A DNA stretch of 64,000 nt from Marsupella aquatica (GCA_973895155.1 OZ316896.1:9982001-10046000); one strand, 5' to 3'; counted from the stretch's first letter, positions 36,169 through 50,498 are shown. Numbers and translations: made by a program. Notes: generated from the sequence alone by a model not told the origin.

Positions 36169-36360
36169 ATGGCCCACCTAAATCACTTTTTAGAAAGTTG
36201 TATTGCGCCAATCACATGATAACACATAGTTATGCATTTCACAATTAAACAACCTTATATTTCCATTGAAAACTTAATAAGTCTTTCTCAAAAATAATTT
36301 TAAATGACCATATATGTAATTGCAGGTGATGTGTCACTTCTATTGAAGTAAACCCTTCCA

Positions 36361-36552
36361 GGATGGCTTCCCAAGGGTGGCCCCTATCTCTAAATCAATG
36401 ATAACCACCTTGCACTTTCATAACCCCGGCTGCCATATTTGGTGCAAATAGTTTCCAAGGATGGCTTCCCAAGGGTGGCCCCTATCCATAAATCAATGAC
36501 AACCGCCTTGCACTTTCATAACTTACCCCGGCTGCCATATTTGGTGCAAATA
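36361..36552. repeat. Direct duplication, period 98 bp
   Basis: 'ggatggcttcccaagggtgg', 'cccctat', 'aaatcaatga', 'ccttgcactttcataac' and 'ctgccatatttggtgcaaat' occur in the same order from 36361 and again from 36459. A further partial copy ('aacggtggcccctat') lies near 35953. Confidence 0.85.
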
Positions 36553-39483
36553 GTAGCTAGGAAAAAAGACCTCTAGCGTGGCCCCTATATATTCTCATAG
36601 ATGTTGAAGATTCAACCACATGTGATAAGATCCTAGATATGCTTGAGATTTTGAACCTGGGTATGATGCCACATTACTTTGGAGAGGATAGGGGTCAAAG
36701 AAGGTAGGGGGATGCTGGTGACCTAATCCAATATGAGGCTATTCTAATTTCTAGGCCTTGAAATAATGGACTAAATGTTGGGTTTAGAGGTCAGTGGCCC
36801 TTAAAAACCTAGAGATGCTCTACGTGACGGCTCCAAGGAAGACACCCCAAACCTGCACTTATTTATGTTATGCACTATGTCATAAGTGCATGGCATATCA
36901 TATATGCACTTCTCCATATGCTGCATTATTCAATAACTGCATGTGAAATTGCCCATGCACTTCCCCATATGTCTTGTGAGGTCCTATACATTGGACTCCT
37001 CACACCCCTGACCCTCATAGTGACAATTCAGCTGGATAAGTGCATGAAACCACCATATTTAGATTCCATTCATTTGGACTTATCAACAAATGCTTATAAG
37101 GTATGAATTGCAGTCATTAATAAATGCATGTGCACTCTTATAGGCAAAAATGCATGTATGTATATCTTGTTTAGTGACATTGATCTACACTTACAGATGG
37201 TGCATTTTTGGTGCCTGTACAAAAGAAACTGTTGTAGTACTAGGGGACTACATGGCCAGCCTGCAGTTACCATGACTTGCAGTTATACTTGGTGCACTCA
37301 TGCAGTGTACTGTATGGTACCAGACTGTACCTGCCCGGCCTTGTCCAGTCAAGGCTAGCTAATTTCCAATGTTTTCCCTTTTAGCCAAGTAGCAAACTAA
37401 TGATACCTTATGACAATCAAAAAAGATGCCCAGCACATTCCTTACTAGCCTGAAAATAGATGTTGAGTACCCTGTGCCTGTTTTGATTCCACCTCTAGGA
37501 GATCTGCATCAGTTTTGCAGCCCAAGGTTGCCAAAGGGAAAATCTTGCCCACAATATGGTCGGGGTGGACAGAGGGCGTTGCACCAGTGCCTTATAAAAC
37601 CCACATTCAAACATATCCCCGAATGCAAGAGCGCACCATGGCTGTCTAAAAAAATTGAGGGAATTACCTAGGAGGCCTGAGACGTCAACATGTGGCACAA
37701 GCAGGAGTGTAAATGTGGTTTGGTAGCATTGGCAAAAAGGAGAATAGGGACTTTAAAAAAAGGCCAAGTATTATGGTCAGGGAAAGGGTAGAGCAGCTTG
37801 GAAAAAGTTTGGTGATGCCTTTCACCATTGCAAGCCCAAAAAATGCCCCTTGCTAGTCAGAATACCCAAGATTTGCTGGTAAATGGAAGTGAGTAGCATG
37901 TGCCCATTTCCAGTTCCACCCCCAATAGAACCTCCAAAGGTGCCCCAGAGTCATGATCTAGAGGTTTCACTTCAGACCAAAGGCCTTTATAGTAGATGGC
38001 ATTGTATTAGAGAGATGAAATTTTCCTAGATTATTTCATGACCATTAGATCCCCCTAGATTTAAGAATAACTGTCAGATTGTGTCTAATGGGGATCCCAG
38101 CTGGTGACAAACTGACGAATAGAAGACCAAAAGATGCCAAATTTTAGCCAAATTAAAGTGTAAAAATTTTAAGTTATTTTCTGGGAAGACTAGAGTTCCG
38201 TGAGGTCCGCCAACCTTTCTCATTTTCTGGGAAATTTGGCTTTCCATTGAGATAGGTCACAAACATATGTTTTGGCTAGATGACAGCAAAATACCTAAAT
38301 TATTACACGTGGTGAACATTTAGGCTGAAAAAAATTGAAGTGGCTGGTAGTTATAAAAGGGCCTTTACAAGAACTCCACACTAGCAGATCTTTTCTTTTA
38401 TGTGTGAGATGCAATCTTAGCCATTCAAATGCATGTATAGGCCACATTTGAGTTTACATGAACATGGGGCACCATAAGGCAAATCCATTACCAATCCTAC
38501 TGTAGCGATTTTTTTTAATTTAAAAATCCTACTGTAGCGATATACTAGTGGGTAGCTTTTTCTGGCTAAATACCTTTCAAAGGACAGCAAAATGGCCCAA
38601 ATAAATTTTCGAACTATTTACGTTGCAAACTATGTAATATTCCTTAAAGGGCCACTAAGCATGACAAAACCTACCAAGTTTCACCATTAAAAACAGAATA
38701 ACACAGTAAAATAGAAGAGGGTATATGAAATGTATAAATTTTGGGAAATTGTGGGAAATCTTAAACACCTCCCCCTTGTACATGGCCTTGGCGGTTCAAT
38801 GCTCCGACACGGTTTTCGGAGTTTCACAAATTACTCTAATTGTATTGTCTCGGTGGCTCACATTTAAATTTTTATTTATTTATTGCGTCACTAAGTTACT
38901 GTGTGTGTCCAATAGCGGTCAGGATTCATGCTCTGCGAAGGCAGAGCTGACCGACCATCGTGGTTTCCGAGAGTAGCGGTGGGAATGTGGGTTTGGTGTA
39001 ACCTGTAACTTTCTGACGTTCAAACCCCAGCGACGCTACAAAATAAAGCCACGTAAACAGGGACCTAAAAAGTTGCCTTGAGCAGGTGCAATTGGGCTCC
39101 CAACGGAGGGCTCTAATGAGCTCAGTACACTGTAGGAGATCTGAGTAGGTTGCACTCCAGGATCCATTTCTGACCGTCCAACCTCGATGTTAGCGGTCTG
39201 CCCCACGTTAATTTGCACGTGTCATCCCCACCCCGCCTCCCCGACACTGGGAAGCGGCAGCCCGTAGCCGCCATGAATTCTATTTTTAAAATATTTTTGG
39301 TTTGGTTTCTTTTAAACGTCTCTTTTGTTGTTTCCCTTGTTTGGCCTCTTTATTGGATCTCGTGGCGGCCTCTTTTATTGGGTCTCTTGCCTTTGGATCC
39401 TGTCGGTAGATTTGTCCTTTTCTGTTCTCTGGATTGATGTCCAGCAGTCCAGTCATCTTTCCTTAATTAATTACGTGCATCTA

Positions 39484-39570
39484 TCCCAGGAATAAACTTC
39501 TCATATGCACTCCCAGGAATAAACTTCTCATATGCACTCCCAGGAATAAACTTCTCATATGCACTCCCAG
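39484..39570. repeat. Tandem repeat, 27 bp x3
   Basis: 'tcccaggaataaacttctca' plus 'tatgcac' starts at 39484, 39511 and 39538, with identical copies. 27 bp is a multiple of three, so the frames across it encode a periodic peptide, but no gene is evident. Confidence 0.95.
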
Positions 39571-40825
39571 TGGCTTTGCACTAAGTGATGATAAGTGCCC
39601 CCGTGTGGAGCAGGCCCGTTTGTCAGCAAACATTCTTGTGATTCTCACCCTCAATTTGTTTATTCCTCCACTAGATGTGATGGAGTACCTCACAATCGCA
39701 ATTTCTAGTATATGGAAAAGTACCATGCACTCATGAGTAAGTGTAAGTAAACAGAATTGTGCAAATACTGATCAATTTTCAATTCTTATCAAGGGTTTGT
39801 ACTTTATCTAGTTGTCATTTAGCATCTTTTTGGCCTGTTTGCACTTTTAAAAAATGCACATTCCACAGGAAAAAAAGGAAGATCAGGAAGCCTGTACAGC
39901 TTCAAAACTTTGGAACTATAAAGAACACAAAAAACTGTTTTAGAGGCGGGGCTATTACTTTGACTTTTCCTAATGTCAATAGGGTAGACTGATATTGTGG
40001 ATTTTCTCCTCAGTTCGTTGAATGCATTCTTGTGGGCCTCCGTTTGAGCTTAAAGGACCACTTTACTAGAAAGGGCCAAACTAAGTACGATGAAATAAAA
40101 GCCAAAGAGGTCCAGAAAACAAATACTAAACTCAAAAGAAAGGGCAAATGCAAATCTCAAATAGAAGAAGAGAACACAACACTAAAATCAAATGAAGAGG
40201 GCAAATACAAATCCCCAAAACCTAGAAGAAGATAAGTTGTTGTGTTTCCCAAAAAGCGATCGTGAGGTCAGTCGTTCATGTGGCTAGGATGAGAATCTCT
40301 TACGTTAATTTAATTACTTGTCGAGATTATGTGCCTTACATGCACTGTGCATGTATGGCGATGTGGTCAATGTCACATACTTGTCATTGCTCTACCCTTG
40401 AGAAACTTTTCTTGTGACGCAACCTATAAGAAGAGGAATTGTTTGAGGGCCATACTAAGAGCCCAGATTGAACGAAAGCATCCATGCTGGAGGGACAGGA
40501 CTGAGCTCAGTCTATATTGAATTTGAGATTGATGAGTACATTTCTACAGCCGAGCCCACCTATTCCTGGTCCGGATTGTTTTTAGCAAATTTTAAATTTG
40601 CCAACAATAATCGATCATTGACATTATTCATTGTGACAAGGGATGCATGCTTTAGTTGTTGTTCTAGAAGGTGGCAAGGGATTTGGATTAGATTAATATC
40701 AACTGATCCAGCAACAAGTCATGTTATAGGGTTTATATGAAAATGAGCTCAAGGAGCTAGGTTCAAGAGAGGCATTCAATCATCTCTCCCCTCATCTATC
40801 AAGCAAAAAGGGAATACCTAAGAAA

Positions 40826-43800
40826 ATGCCTCCAAAGAAACCCACAGGTTCTCGGGCTCAGCAAGCTCCTGGAGGCAAAAAGCAAAGAGCTCTTGAAAAG
40901 AAGATAGAGAAGGGTATGACCAGCTTTCTTTGTCCACAAGTACATGAATGTGACACTGTGGTGTAACTGAAGCAGTATCATTAACTCAATGTCATGGATT
41001 GTACCTTGTCCATGTCTGTGCTCTTTGTTTTGTTGGGAAGGATGATAAGACAAGAATAGTTGTATTTACTTTTGATTTGCAGAATTGACAATTGTGTGTC
41101 TGCCAGACACGTGAGTGCCTAACCAAATCTTTTTGCCTGCAGAGAGAATTAAAGAGGTTATTCGCCGCACAGAGCAAGGTTTGTTAGTCACAACTTTCTC
41201 CACTCTTGAAAGTGGATACTCTAGAAACTTATACATGCAGCATTTACAGTAGCTTTCCCATCTTCCTTCTCAGAACTTGATTGGAAGCTCCTTTGCTGAT
41301 CCTCCGTTATGATAATTTGCAATATAGACTAAGTCATGCATAAGTATCAGATACACTTAGAGTTTTATTGCAAGAATTGTATGTATTCCAACAATCACTC
41401 TTATGAGGAAAATTAACACCTTTAACACTTAGACTTCCTTTGCAAGAATTGTAAGTATTCCAGCAACCACTGTTATGAGGAAAATTAACACATTTAACAA
41501 TCAGGTTAGAAAATCCAGCTCTAATCAGTATCATTGAATAGACTACCTCTTGGTAGCTGCTCATCAACAGCATATTATTGGGACTTAATGATTTAAATCC
41601 AGATCTAAATGTGATGTGAAGTAATTTTATTAATGAGAAAATATAGTTGTAGTGTAGTCACAGTGTGTGACAATGTTGGCGAGAGATTGTTGATTTTAGA
41701 GGACACACCAACACATTTGTATATTCTTTGAAAACTACATTCTCTGACCTAATGGTTTCTGTAACACCTCTGCCAGAGAAACTACAAAGAGATTATGAAG
41801 AAACCATCAGACTGGCTGAGGAAGCAAGGATTGCAAAAGAAGCACACGATGCATACATGAAGGCTGAGGTCGACCGCTTGGAAAGGGAAAGGGAAAGTAT
41901 GATTTCCTTTTACAGTTGGCGAAAGGCAGAGATCACTAACATTGAAGCTAAAGCCAAGGAGGCAGCTGCTGTATGTTAACTTTAAAATCTCCTTCATGAG
42001 AAAACACGAATTGCTACAGTTCATGTATCATCCTAAAGCAAATGAACATATTGGTCTAATCCTAGAGTAGGATTCTGCAATCCCCACACCCGAAACTCCC
42101 CCACCATATGCATTGAAAAGAAAACATCCCATTATTTCACTGAATTCCAATGCTTGGTCTAAAGGACACTAGGATCACCACTATATGACACTTCTCTCAA
42201 TGTTCTACTATCCATCCATATAGACTATAATTCACAATTGAAGTCTACTGTTTGTGACCTGCTTTGTACGGTGAAGCTTTAGGCCATAAATTCAATAGTA
42301 ACAGAACATTTTGAGATGAAGACTATGCTTGTGAAGAGGGACGGGCATGGGGAGTCTGGGAACAGTGAGCCCTTCTTAAGCATAAGCATGGGTATTTGGG
42401 CTAGTGAACAAAATCGTACTATAATTGATTGTAGGGACTGAAATAGTTTTGTTTCTATACCCCATGTTCTTCTACTCAGGTAATAAACCCGGGTAATAAA
42501 CAGGTCTAAGAGTTGGCTGAAACCTTTGAGCCTGGCTTTGGTGTGGCAGTGGAAGAGGTTTCTTGAAAGCTCGAGACTTCCACATGCATCAAACGAGGCT
42601 GCCATCAACACATTCTTGGATGTCATGAGAGAAACCTTTGACCAAGAGCTTGATCCACTAGTTCAAACTCTGATTGACATATTCACGGTAAACAACTCCA
42701 AGCTTGTTGTGGTCTCAACCCAAACCTACACAGGCATTGACTGACCAATTATTGTTAAGCAAGAGACAATTAAAGTCAGACAGGCCAGATGATAAAATAG
42801 ATGATGCTGTGTGGCAAGATTATTTGAGTTTGTTAATACAAAGGAGACCAGCTACAAACCATTTTGTATATAATTAAAACAGTGCAGAAGAACAAAACCC
42901 TTTGGAGACAGTCTCGCATTGAAAAGCAAAACAACCCAATGAAGGGAGGGTTTTGACTCAAGTTACAATGAAGGTCTTGCAATTCCTTGAGGGGTTAGGT
43001 ATAGTAATTCATTTCTCCATGTGTTCTACAGGTGGCAACTGGTGCAGAAGAAATTCGTCTGACAAGAGAGTCGAAAGGAGATGCTGATGGTGTAGCAATG
43101 TAAACGCATGGGCATTGTCAAACACCTTTGGAAGTTGTGAGATAGCCTTTTGTCCTCCAGGATCATGTGAAGTAGTTGTCAATACTATTTATAATGCAAA
43201 GTAATTCAGTGTAATTACCTGAGAGGCCTGGTCAATGTATATATTTTTCCAGAATTACTGGGTTCTCCTAGACACAAACTAACTATTCCCACAGTCACAC
43301 ACAAACCAACAGTTATGTGCGTAGTCTAAAGCAAGATTCCAGGCATTAGTTAGAGAGATTTGCAACTTAAACAAACAATACTCAGTAACCATGGATTCAT
43401 ATGCTGAGCATTTGTTGATGTTTTGCCCATGGACCCTCCATCTGTTCATCAAGTGGTTTTTGAATCCCTTGCCCCGGCCCGCTTCTCTTGGTAGCACTAA
43501 GTTCATTGAGTTTTCATACAATTGACTGGACCCATTAGCTATGCCAAACAAGTAGAGGTAGTTATAACAGGCCCTATGTGAAACTCCTATTTAAGCTTGT
43601 TTTTTAATAAGAAGAGATCCGCAGTTTCACAAGATATTACCTGTTACCTCGTCCCATATTGACCTCAAACTTATTTCCGTAGGAGGCCTAAATATGTTTC
43701 TAATTTTCTGGAAGCTTCCCTACTACCAAACTGTCACTTGAAGTCGAGTCTTATTACTCACAAGGAATATTTCTGTTGCAATGTGACTCACTCACTCAAG

Positions 43801-46800
43801 TGTCTAGTTTTGTTTTCAATTCTTGCCTACCCTAGCTCACCTAGAAACTTCTTGAAAATTTTGTTTCAGATATCAAAACTACCTTCAACAACTCCAAGAG
43901 CTAGCAGATTGGCGTGTTGATCAGACCACTGCCTATTTACTCCATGTAAGGTGATAGTTGTCATCACTTTCAGCTTCTCAAAATCATGGCTTTTGCATTT
44001 GCTTTTCTGGAGTTTAATTCAATCAAATCAGTTAATCATATGGTGTATGTGTGAATTACCTGGGTGTATGTTTGAATTACCTGGGTTCATGTGATGTTAA
44101 GTAAGACTTAGGAAGTGATATTATGGGAATTCAAGTACTAGATAAGAATCAAATCCCAATGGATTCTTCTGAGTTACAAATTCTTTTACACATGAATGGT
44201 TTCTTTGGCACTTGTTTTCTCCCATTTAATGGGTGTCGTACCTTTGGGATCATGTCTCCCATTTGGAGCTTGGTGTTTTTTGGCAGCTAGAGTGATATAT
44301 AATGGTTTGTTGAATTGTTGCAACATTATTATTTAGATACCATTTTGTAGAATGCATTAGAATGAAATAAGTAAACAATGTTGTGCTTTGTGTTGTGAGA
44401 GGTCAAGTATATAGTTAGGAGTACTTTCCATACTATGAGGACATGTAAAATCTACAGGTACACAATCTGTGGAAGGAAATCCATGACAGAGGGCTATATG
44501 CACTGAAGTTTTTCAGACAATTTTTGCTGGTGTATGTGTTACAGAGATCATATGAATACTGGAGGGATAATCAAGAGAACATATTTTGCGCGAGTGCCAA
44601 CAACTGGAAAATTGCTTTTTGGATTAACCATGCAAAGAATCCTCGATTTCGCACATTGGAACTTCCTAAAGTGGACGTTGTATTCAACCTTCCCAAACAA
44701 TTTGCATTAGCAAATGTTGCCATTCGCTTGCAACATAGGATGGTTGATCCTGTTTTGAAGTCCCTCAATGTGTACATGGCAATTGTAAGTAACAAACTTT
44801 GATCAAGACAGTTACTAAAGGAATTTTTACTTTGTCAATGACTGGTGGAGGACTACATGACCTTGCACTAAGTTCTTTTTGCACTGTAGAAACGATGAAA
44901 AGGGGTTTCAAAAGGTTAACACACTCAATTAGTGATCACTATCTGGTGACTTTATGACCACGGCAGGGTGGCACATTTGTGATAGATGTCCTTGGCCTAC
45001 CACCGCCTTCAAAAATTGTGAAGAATTGGACACTGGACCAAGGTGAGGGACCCTTGTCCTTCATATATGTAACTCTTTTATTTCTCCACGAAGTGTTTGA
45101 TTCTAGGTGCACATGGTTGCATACTCCATCACACAGTAGATATATCTTGAAAGTAGGAAAAATGTCAGTACTTGAGTTGACTTAACCCATGAAAACACGT
45201 GTTTAAGTGTTGAAACTACCATTACGTGACTGTGGCTAGGACTTGTAAGGGCTAACAACCAGAGTACTAGGGTGAAAAGTTTTGGAGGGACAACATGGAT
45301 CCAAACCTCTCGGGAAGCTTGTGTTTAACTCAACCATATTTTAACACTTAATTGACCATATGAATATCTAAAGTTCCAACCAATATTTGAAGCTGCTATA
45401 TGGTGAAAGCACATTTCAGATTTTGTCTTATTCGGATTTTTGTGTCATGTATTTTCATTTCAATCTGCCTTATCAAGGGGCAGCCTTTGTATTCTATACA
45501 TTTTTAATTAATTTTTAGACCCCTTTAGTTTTAGGTATTCTAGAGTCTTTTGAACTTATTTTGGCAGCCCCCTTTCACACTATGTGTTTTCTTAGAGATG
45601 AAACCAAAGGCTCCACCACCACGAGTGAGAGAAATGATGCTGAAGAACATGAATGCATAGCCTCTTAAGTTCTCTTCATGTTTAATTTTCTTTCCTAGGT
45701 TTATGGTTTTTATTGAAAGGAGTGTCATTCATAAGGCACCCTGAGTTAAGTGCACACATCGTAGCATCATCGTTTGACTGTACCTTTTTTGGTCACTGTG
45801 ATTTTCTTGGCAGACACTCTACTTATATAACAGCACTTCTATGCTCTCATATTTTATTTACTTTCAGATCACTACAAGACAAAAAATAAAGCATGTTCCA
45901 GGATGAGCATGCTATATATCTGAACTGTGCACCAAACCATGCATTGATTAGGCTATGGATATCTAGTAACAAAAATTAAGGATGTTGGTATTACATCCCA
46001 TACTCAAACATGTGATCTATCATATTATCCTGAAAATGTTTCACAGGTTCTTCATCACTCTCAACCCTTATACGGATTGGCTATCCAATACCTGTGATTG
46101 GGCAAGCAATGCCACTCCCAGGAGCTGTGTTGCCTATTAGTGTCATATTTTTTCTCCCAGCTGATATCATTCATTTGAAAGATGTTCCAGAAATTGGTTG
46201 GTGGGATGAGGTGCATACTTTTCATTCAAAATTGTTCTCACAAGTTCCTCTAATCCTCAAAGATCTGAACCTTTATGTTTATTCATTGATGTATACAAAA
46301 GAGAATGGTTGCATTTGTTTCATATTCTGTACTATATAACATGTAATAATGGCTCAGATATCCTGAACAAACATTTTAGCCTTAGCAACATCCATATTGG
46401 TTTCATTTTTCAATATCCTATCTTGTTCAACTTGAGTGTTCTACCCTTACAACAAGTGTAGTTGTTATAAGCAACAACTGTAAGTAACAATATATATATT
46501 TGGTTGTTGTATACTAGGTTCTCAACCTAACTTGATCTTTCAATAGGAACAACAATTGTGGCAAAAAGAGGGCATAAGTGATGTTTTGTATGAACCAGGC
46601 TCGCGAAAGTTGACCCTCCAAACAACCAAAGCAAAGATTATGGCAGTGATCCATGTAATGACATCACCCACCTTGCATCCAATCAAAACATTATTTCAAC
46701 ATAATATAAAAAATAGTGACAAGCACATTCAAGTGTCTTTTAGATCTTCTGATTTCACTATTAAATTTATTATTAAATAGTGTAAATTCAGTCTAAGAGT

Positions 46801-49781
46801 GAAGGTCTCCTCACTCTGTCTATCCAACCATCTAGTCTAAATGAAAAACTAACAGAATGATTGTTGAACATGACCATGTGGGACAAAGTAGAATCGAGTG
46901 AGCCAATTTCCATACATCTCGTGGAGCATACGTCCAATATCAAGACAGGAGGCATTGATGACTTTGGTCACCCCCTTGATGACCTTCACCATTGAAATTG
47001 GAGTTGGATGGTGCAAAATGAAAAGTCCTGAATTCCCAGAGTGCAAGTCTTTTGCAAACGAGGAAGTGCCACCAAAAGTGATGTTGAAGGTATTAATAAC
47101 GTAGTTCAAGAGCTCTTGGTGGCTGAGCCATTGTAATTCCTCCATTGTTTACATGCGCAGTTTAATGAGATTAGGATAAGACAGTGTCAGCCGTTATATA
47201 AGCTTAAAAAATAACTGTAAGCAATGGACATTTTAAAGTTCACCAGTGTGCTCTACAGTACTCTTGCCAAGTCATTCACTCTTTTGCCAAGTTTGATTGT
47301 CACTTAAATACAATAAGTTCATAGGCAGTGGGAGTAGCAACACGTGGTAGTCATTTTGTGGACATCTTTAATCGTGACATGGAGGTGAGGTTCCCTCTTT
47401 TGGGCACACTTTATCTTAGAAATATGCATGTCTTTTGATGATAGAGATTCTCAAAGTGTGGAATTCATTTGATGCCCACGGATGATGATGCTCCTCACAT
47501 CACGGCCACAGTTAAAGTGAGACTTCCAACCCGCCCAACCCACCCAACCCAATACTTGTTAAACATTACTGGACGCAAGCTTATCTCTCAACACCTTTTA
47601 GAGGTTCTTTGTTTGTTAATTGTTGCATAAATTATGGTGTTTTCTTCTTATTAGAAATAGAAATAAAAGAACGCTATATTTCAGTTTAACCCAGAGATAA
47701 GCTAGTACCATATATAAGTATAAGCACCAACATATAAGTACACTGATTTGACGTTTGACAAGTTACTTCCCTAGCCAATTACATGGTAATGTGTTGGCGA
47801 CCTTTGTGTGTTGACATAGTATCAATAAGTTTAAGTCACCAGGTTCATTGGCTTGAGAGCTATGATATTATTTGATTAATTTCATTAATAACTTAACAAT
47901 TTCATACAACTATGGTGGACTGGCTGATCATCAAGGACCATGAATTGGAGAGATTTGTCTGCATTGACATGGCATTTGCTTCTCCTGGATTCACACTCGC
48001 AAGTAGCAAGTGGAATGCCTGGGTTGGCAAGGACAATTGTATAGTACGGCTTCTGGAAATTCTCGACCCAGTAGCTCCTCCAACTTTGGAAAAGGTAACT
48101 ATCCCCACTTCCCATTGCTGTTCCACATCTATTCTAAATCTATTCTAAAAGAAGAGATTATCAAGGACTTTTGGCTTTTTCTGTTTTCCAACTCTCTTAG
48201 ACACTGATTAAGTGCATGAAGTAAATGTCCCTAGAAAGAAATCCATTGCAGCATAGAAACATGACTTTTTCCTGGGGATTTCTCTGCAATAGAGCATCTG
48301 TGAGGGCATAGCCTTGAGAGAGGACTTTTTCCATGAACAGCTTTTTCCTAACTTATCCCCCAAACTGCTTGATATTACTAACGTGCCCCCCAAACAAAAT
48401 TATTTATCAATCCGTCCCTCATTTTGTATTTGGGTTAGTATTGACTTGTATATGGGTTCCTGGTGCCATGAGGCAAGTTGTTACTGGCTAGCCTTAACTT
48501 TCTGCGACCCCCCTTGCCCCACCCCTTCCCCTTCCCTGTTGCAGGGCACAGCTACAGGTCTGGGAGGGCAACAAACTGTCCTTTTTTGCCCCACACTCCC
48601 CTCACAAAACGCTTTTAGCGCTCATTTTTATTAAAACATATACAGTGGGAAAAGGGAACGGCCCGGGGAAGGGGAACGGAGGGTGGTCGCGGCGAGTTAA
48701 GGCTCATGACAACAGGAACCCGTATACAAGTTAATACTAAACCAAATTCAAAATGGAGGGCGGCTTGATAATTAATTTTGTTTGGGGGGTACATAGTTTG
48801 GGTTAATAAAAATCTGTTTCCATGAAATGAGAAATTTTGAAGGGTATGGAAGTCAATAGCTAAAGATTCATGTGTACACTATAGAATTAATTAAAGAATA
48901 ATGCCATTAATTCAGTAATATCCATTTAGGGCAAGAGCATGGTCTCTACAAATACATACCTTGTAGCCCTGAAAGGCCCTGACAGTAAACTGGTTTATTT
49001 TGTGATACAGAGTAAATCAGTGAAGCATTTGAATTATACCATTAAGGGACCCGCTCTTGCTGAGTTAGCAGAAAAGGCCACAGAATATGAAGAGGTTTTA
49101 TTGTCTGAGGTAATGGCCATCGTCTTCGTTCATCTTTACCCACCATTATCATAGACTTCCAATCATGGAATAACTAGCAACTAATTTCACGATGGCCTTT
49201 CAAACACAGTTCAATATATTAATAAATTCAGCAGATTGGCATATGTTATGAGCCATGATAGTGACAAGTTATGATTGTGTAACTACAAACCCTGAAGTTC
49301 TCAAACACTACAAAGCAACAAATGCAATCTTATTAATATGCTAGAAAGTTCTGGTCTATGTTAAGAAATAACAGCAAGTAAAAAAGAAAAAAATGCCTTC
49401 AGTTGATCTTATACACTTTGACTTAGGTGTAGAAATGCCAAATGTTTTCATTGTGACAGCTACATTTCAGACTCTTTTGTGTCCCTTTATAGTATAAATA
49501 AAAAATTGCATTCAGATGCACAACACTATGGGATCACTACAGTAGATGTCTATATCCCTGAATTCACAACTAAAACTGAGCATGTTAAAAAAGTGTTAGA
49601 ATGACTACTAAAGCATTGATGTAATGGTAATTTCTCCCAGCATCATGCTAGTTTACTGTTAGCGATGAGCGACCAAGTTTCCCAAGAATCCATGAATACA
49701 ATCATGAGAGGCAATGCACTTTTTACAGAAACTGTGAAGGATCTTGCATTTGCTCTCCGGCTCTTTACTTTTGGGCCTTGA
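40826..49781 (+). CDS. DNAI7: DNAI7/CASC1/IC97-type axonemal dynein component
   Basis: Homologue of the inner-arm dynein-associated protein called IC97 in Chlamydomonas and CASC1/DNAI7 in animals, which acts in motile flagella. Sixteen exons close in phase: 40826-40913, 41143-41178, 41777-41970, 42550-42687, 43032-43099, 43870-43945, 44545-44784, 44967-45042, 46047-46210, 46547-46654, 46892-47089, 47335-47394, 47445-47516, 47936-48094, 48930-49109, 49641-49781; 665 aa, near the family's usual length. A basic N-terminus (MPPKKPTGSRAQQ) and a charged coiled coil (EEARIAKEAHDAYMKAEVDR) lead into the family core: IAFWINHAKNPRF, NLPKQFALANVAIRL, VIDVLGLPPPSK, IGWWDE, GISDVLYEPGSR, GIHLMPTDDDA and ASSKWNAWVG. 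The end matches the family's C-terminal helix (MNTIMRGNALFTETVKDLAF). The acceptors of exons 4 and 14 are the least certain. In a plant this gene implies swimming sperm. Confidence 0.92.
41370..41510. repeat. Direct duplication, period 72 bp, in DNAI7 intron 2
   Basis: 'gcaagaattgtatgtattcc' then 'aacaatcactcttatgagga' and 'aaattaacacctttaac' recurs 72 bp downstream with a few changes. It is intronic and explains the minus-strand frame at 41334-41573. Confidence 0.85.
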
Positions 49782-50498
49782 CATGTCACTTGGTTATGAG
49801 CATATGAAGAATTTATAAATTTAGCAATGATAAGATGGAAAGGTTCATCAAGCAGCCTTGTAAGCCAACTAAGGCTGTGGGTGGCATGCTATTGTGTGTG
49901 GGTACTTTCAGCAAGAATTTCTTACATTTGACGGACATGCACAAATTTCCTTGGAGTTGTGAAATTAAGATATTACCATAGCAAGGCTTTGGAATTGTAC
50001 TAGCATGAGTTTCTACTGCCTTAGTTAGTTAATATTGAAAGCAAGGGGATATTTACAAACTCTTCATTGGAGTTCCTACAAGGTGAGAAATGGATGTTAG
50101 CTTAGCAACAAATTAATTGATATCTGCAGTTAGTGAGGGTTCTCCTTAGTCGCCATCTTTTATATGAACCAACCCTCAATATTGTAATTTTGACTCAAGT
50201 TGGTTGCTACCGGCAATTTGATGTTGTTGTGGCTGATAGTGTCCACGTGGCCTTTGCATGATATGCTCTTACCCAGACCTTTGCATTGGGATTCATGCCC
50301 TAACACACAATAGTCATGTACATTTACCTTGGATAGTATTCTTGCTTAAGCTTAGACTTGGTTGGCGTAATTAGCTGATAAGGGTTTGACTTGTGCTCTG
50401 CAACACCCTGCATTTCATGTTATATTCTACATCTCTTAATGACACCTTTTGTGAGACCCATCCTCTGTCAGAGTAGTAATCGTCCTAGACCATGTGCT

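Larger units (their letters stand above)
33201..40825. other. Repeat-rich intergenic region
   Basis: I see no confident gene in these 7.6 kb. It contains copies of the dispersed 'tcaaatgtgg...tgaactt' family (33.9-34.4 and 38.4-38.55 kb), a perfect hairpin (34397-34431), two direct repeats that look like target-site duplications around poly-T (34411-34471 and 38500-38552), tandem duplications at 36095, 36361 and 39484, and a TCTAGAG-motif element near 37951. A weak zinc-finger-like frame lies at 35632-35844. Confidence 0.6.

Noticed and set aside
39484-39570. 27-bp triplet as a CRISPR-like array
   Set aside because: Copies are directly adjacent with no spacers, and the DNA is eukaryotic; it is a plain tandem repeat.
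45594-45625. Possible extra micro-exon in DNAI7 intron 8
   Set aside because: It has AG and GT borders, but its length would break the phase that joins exons 8 and 9 directly.
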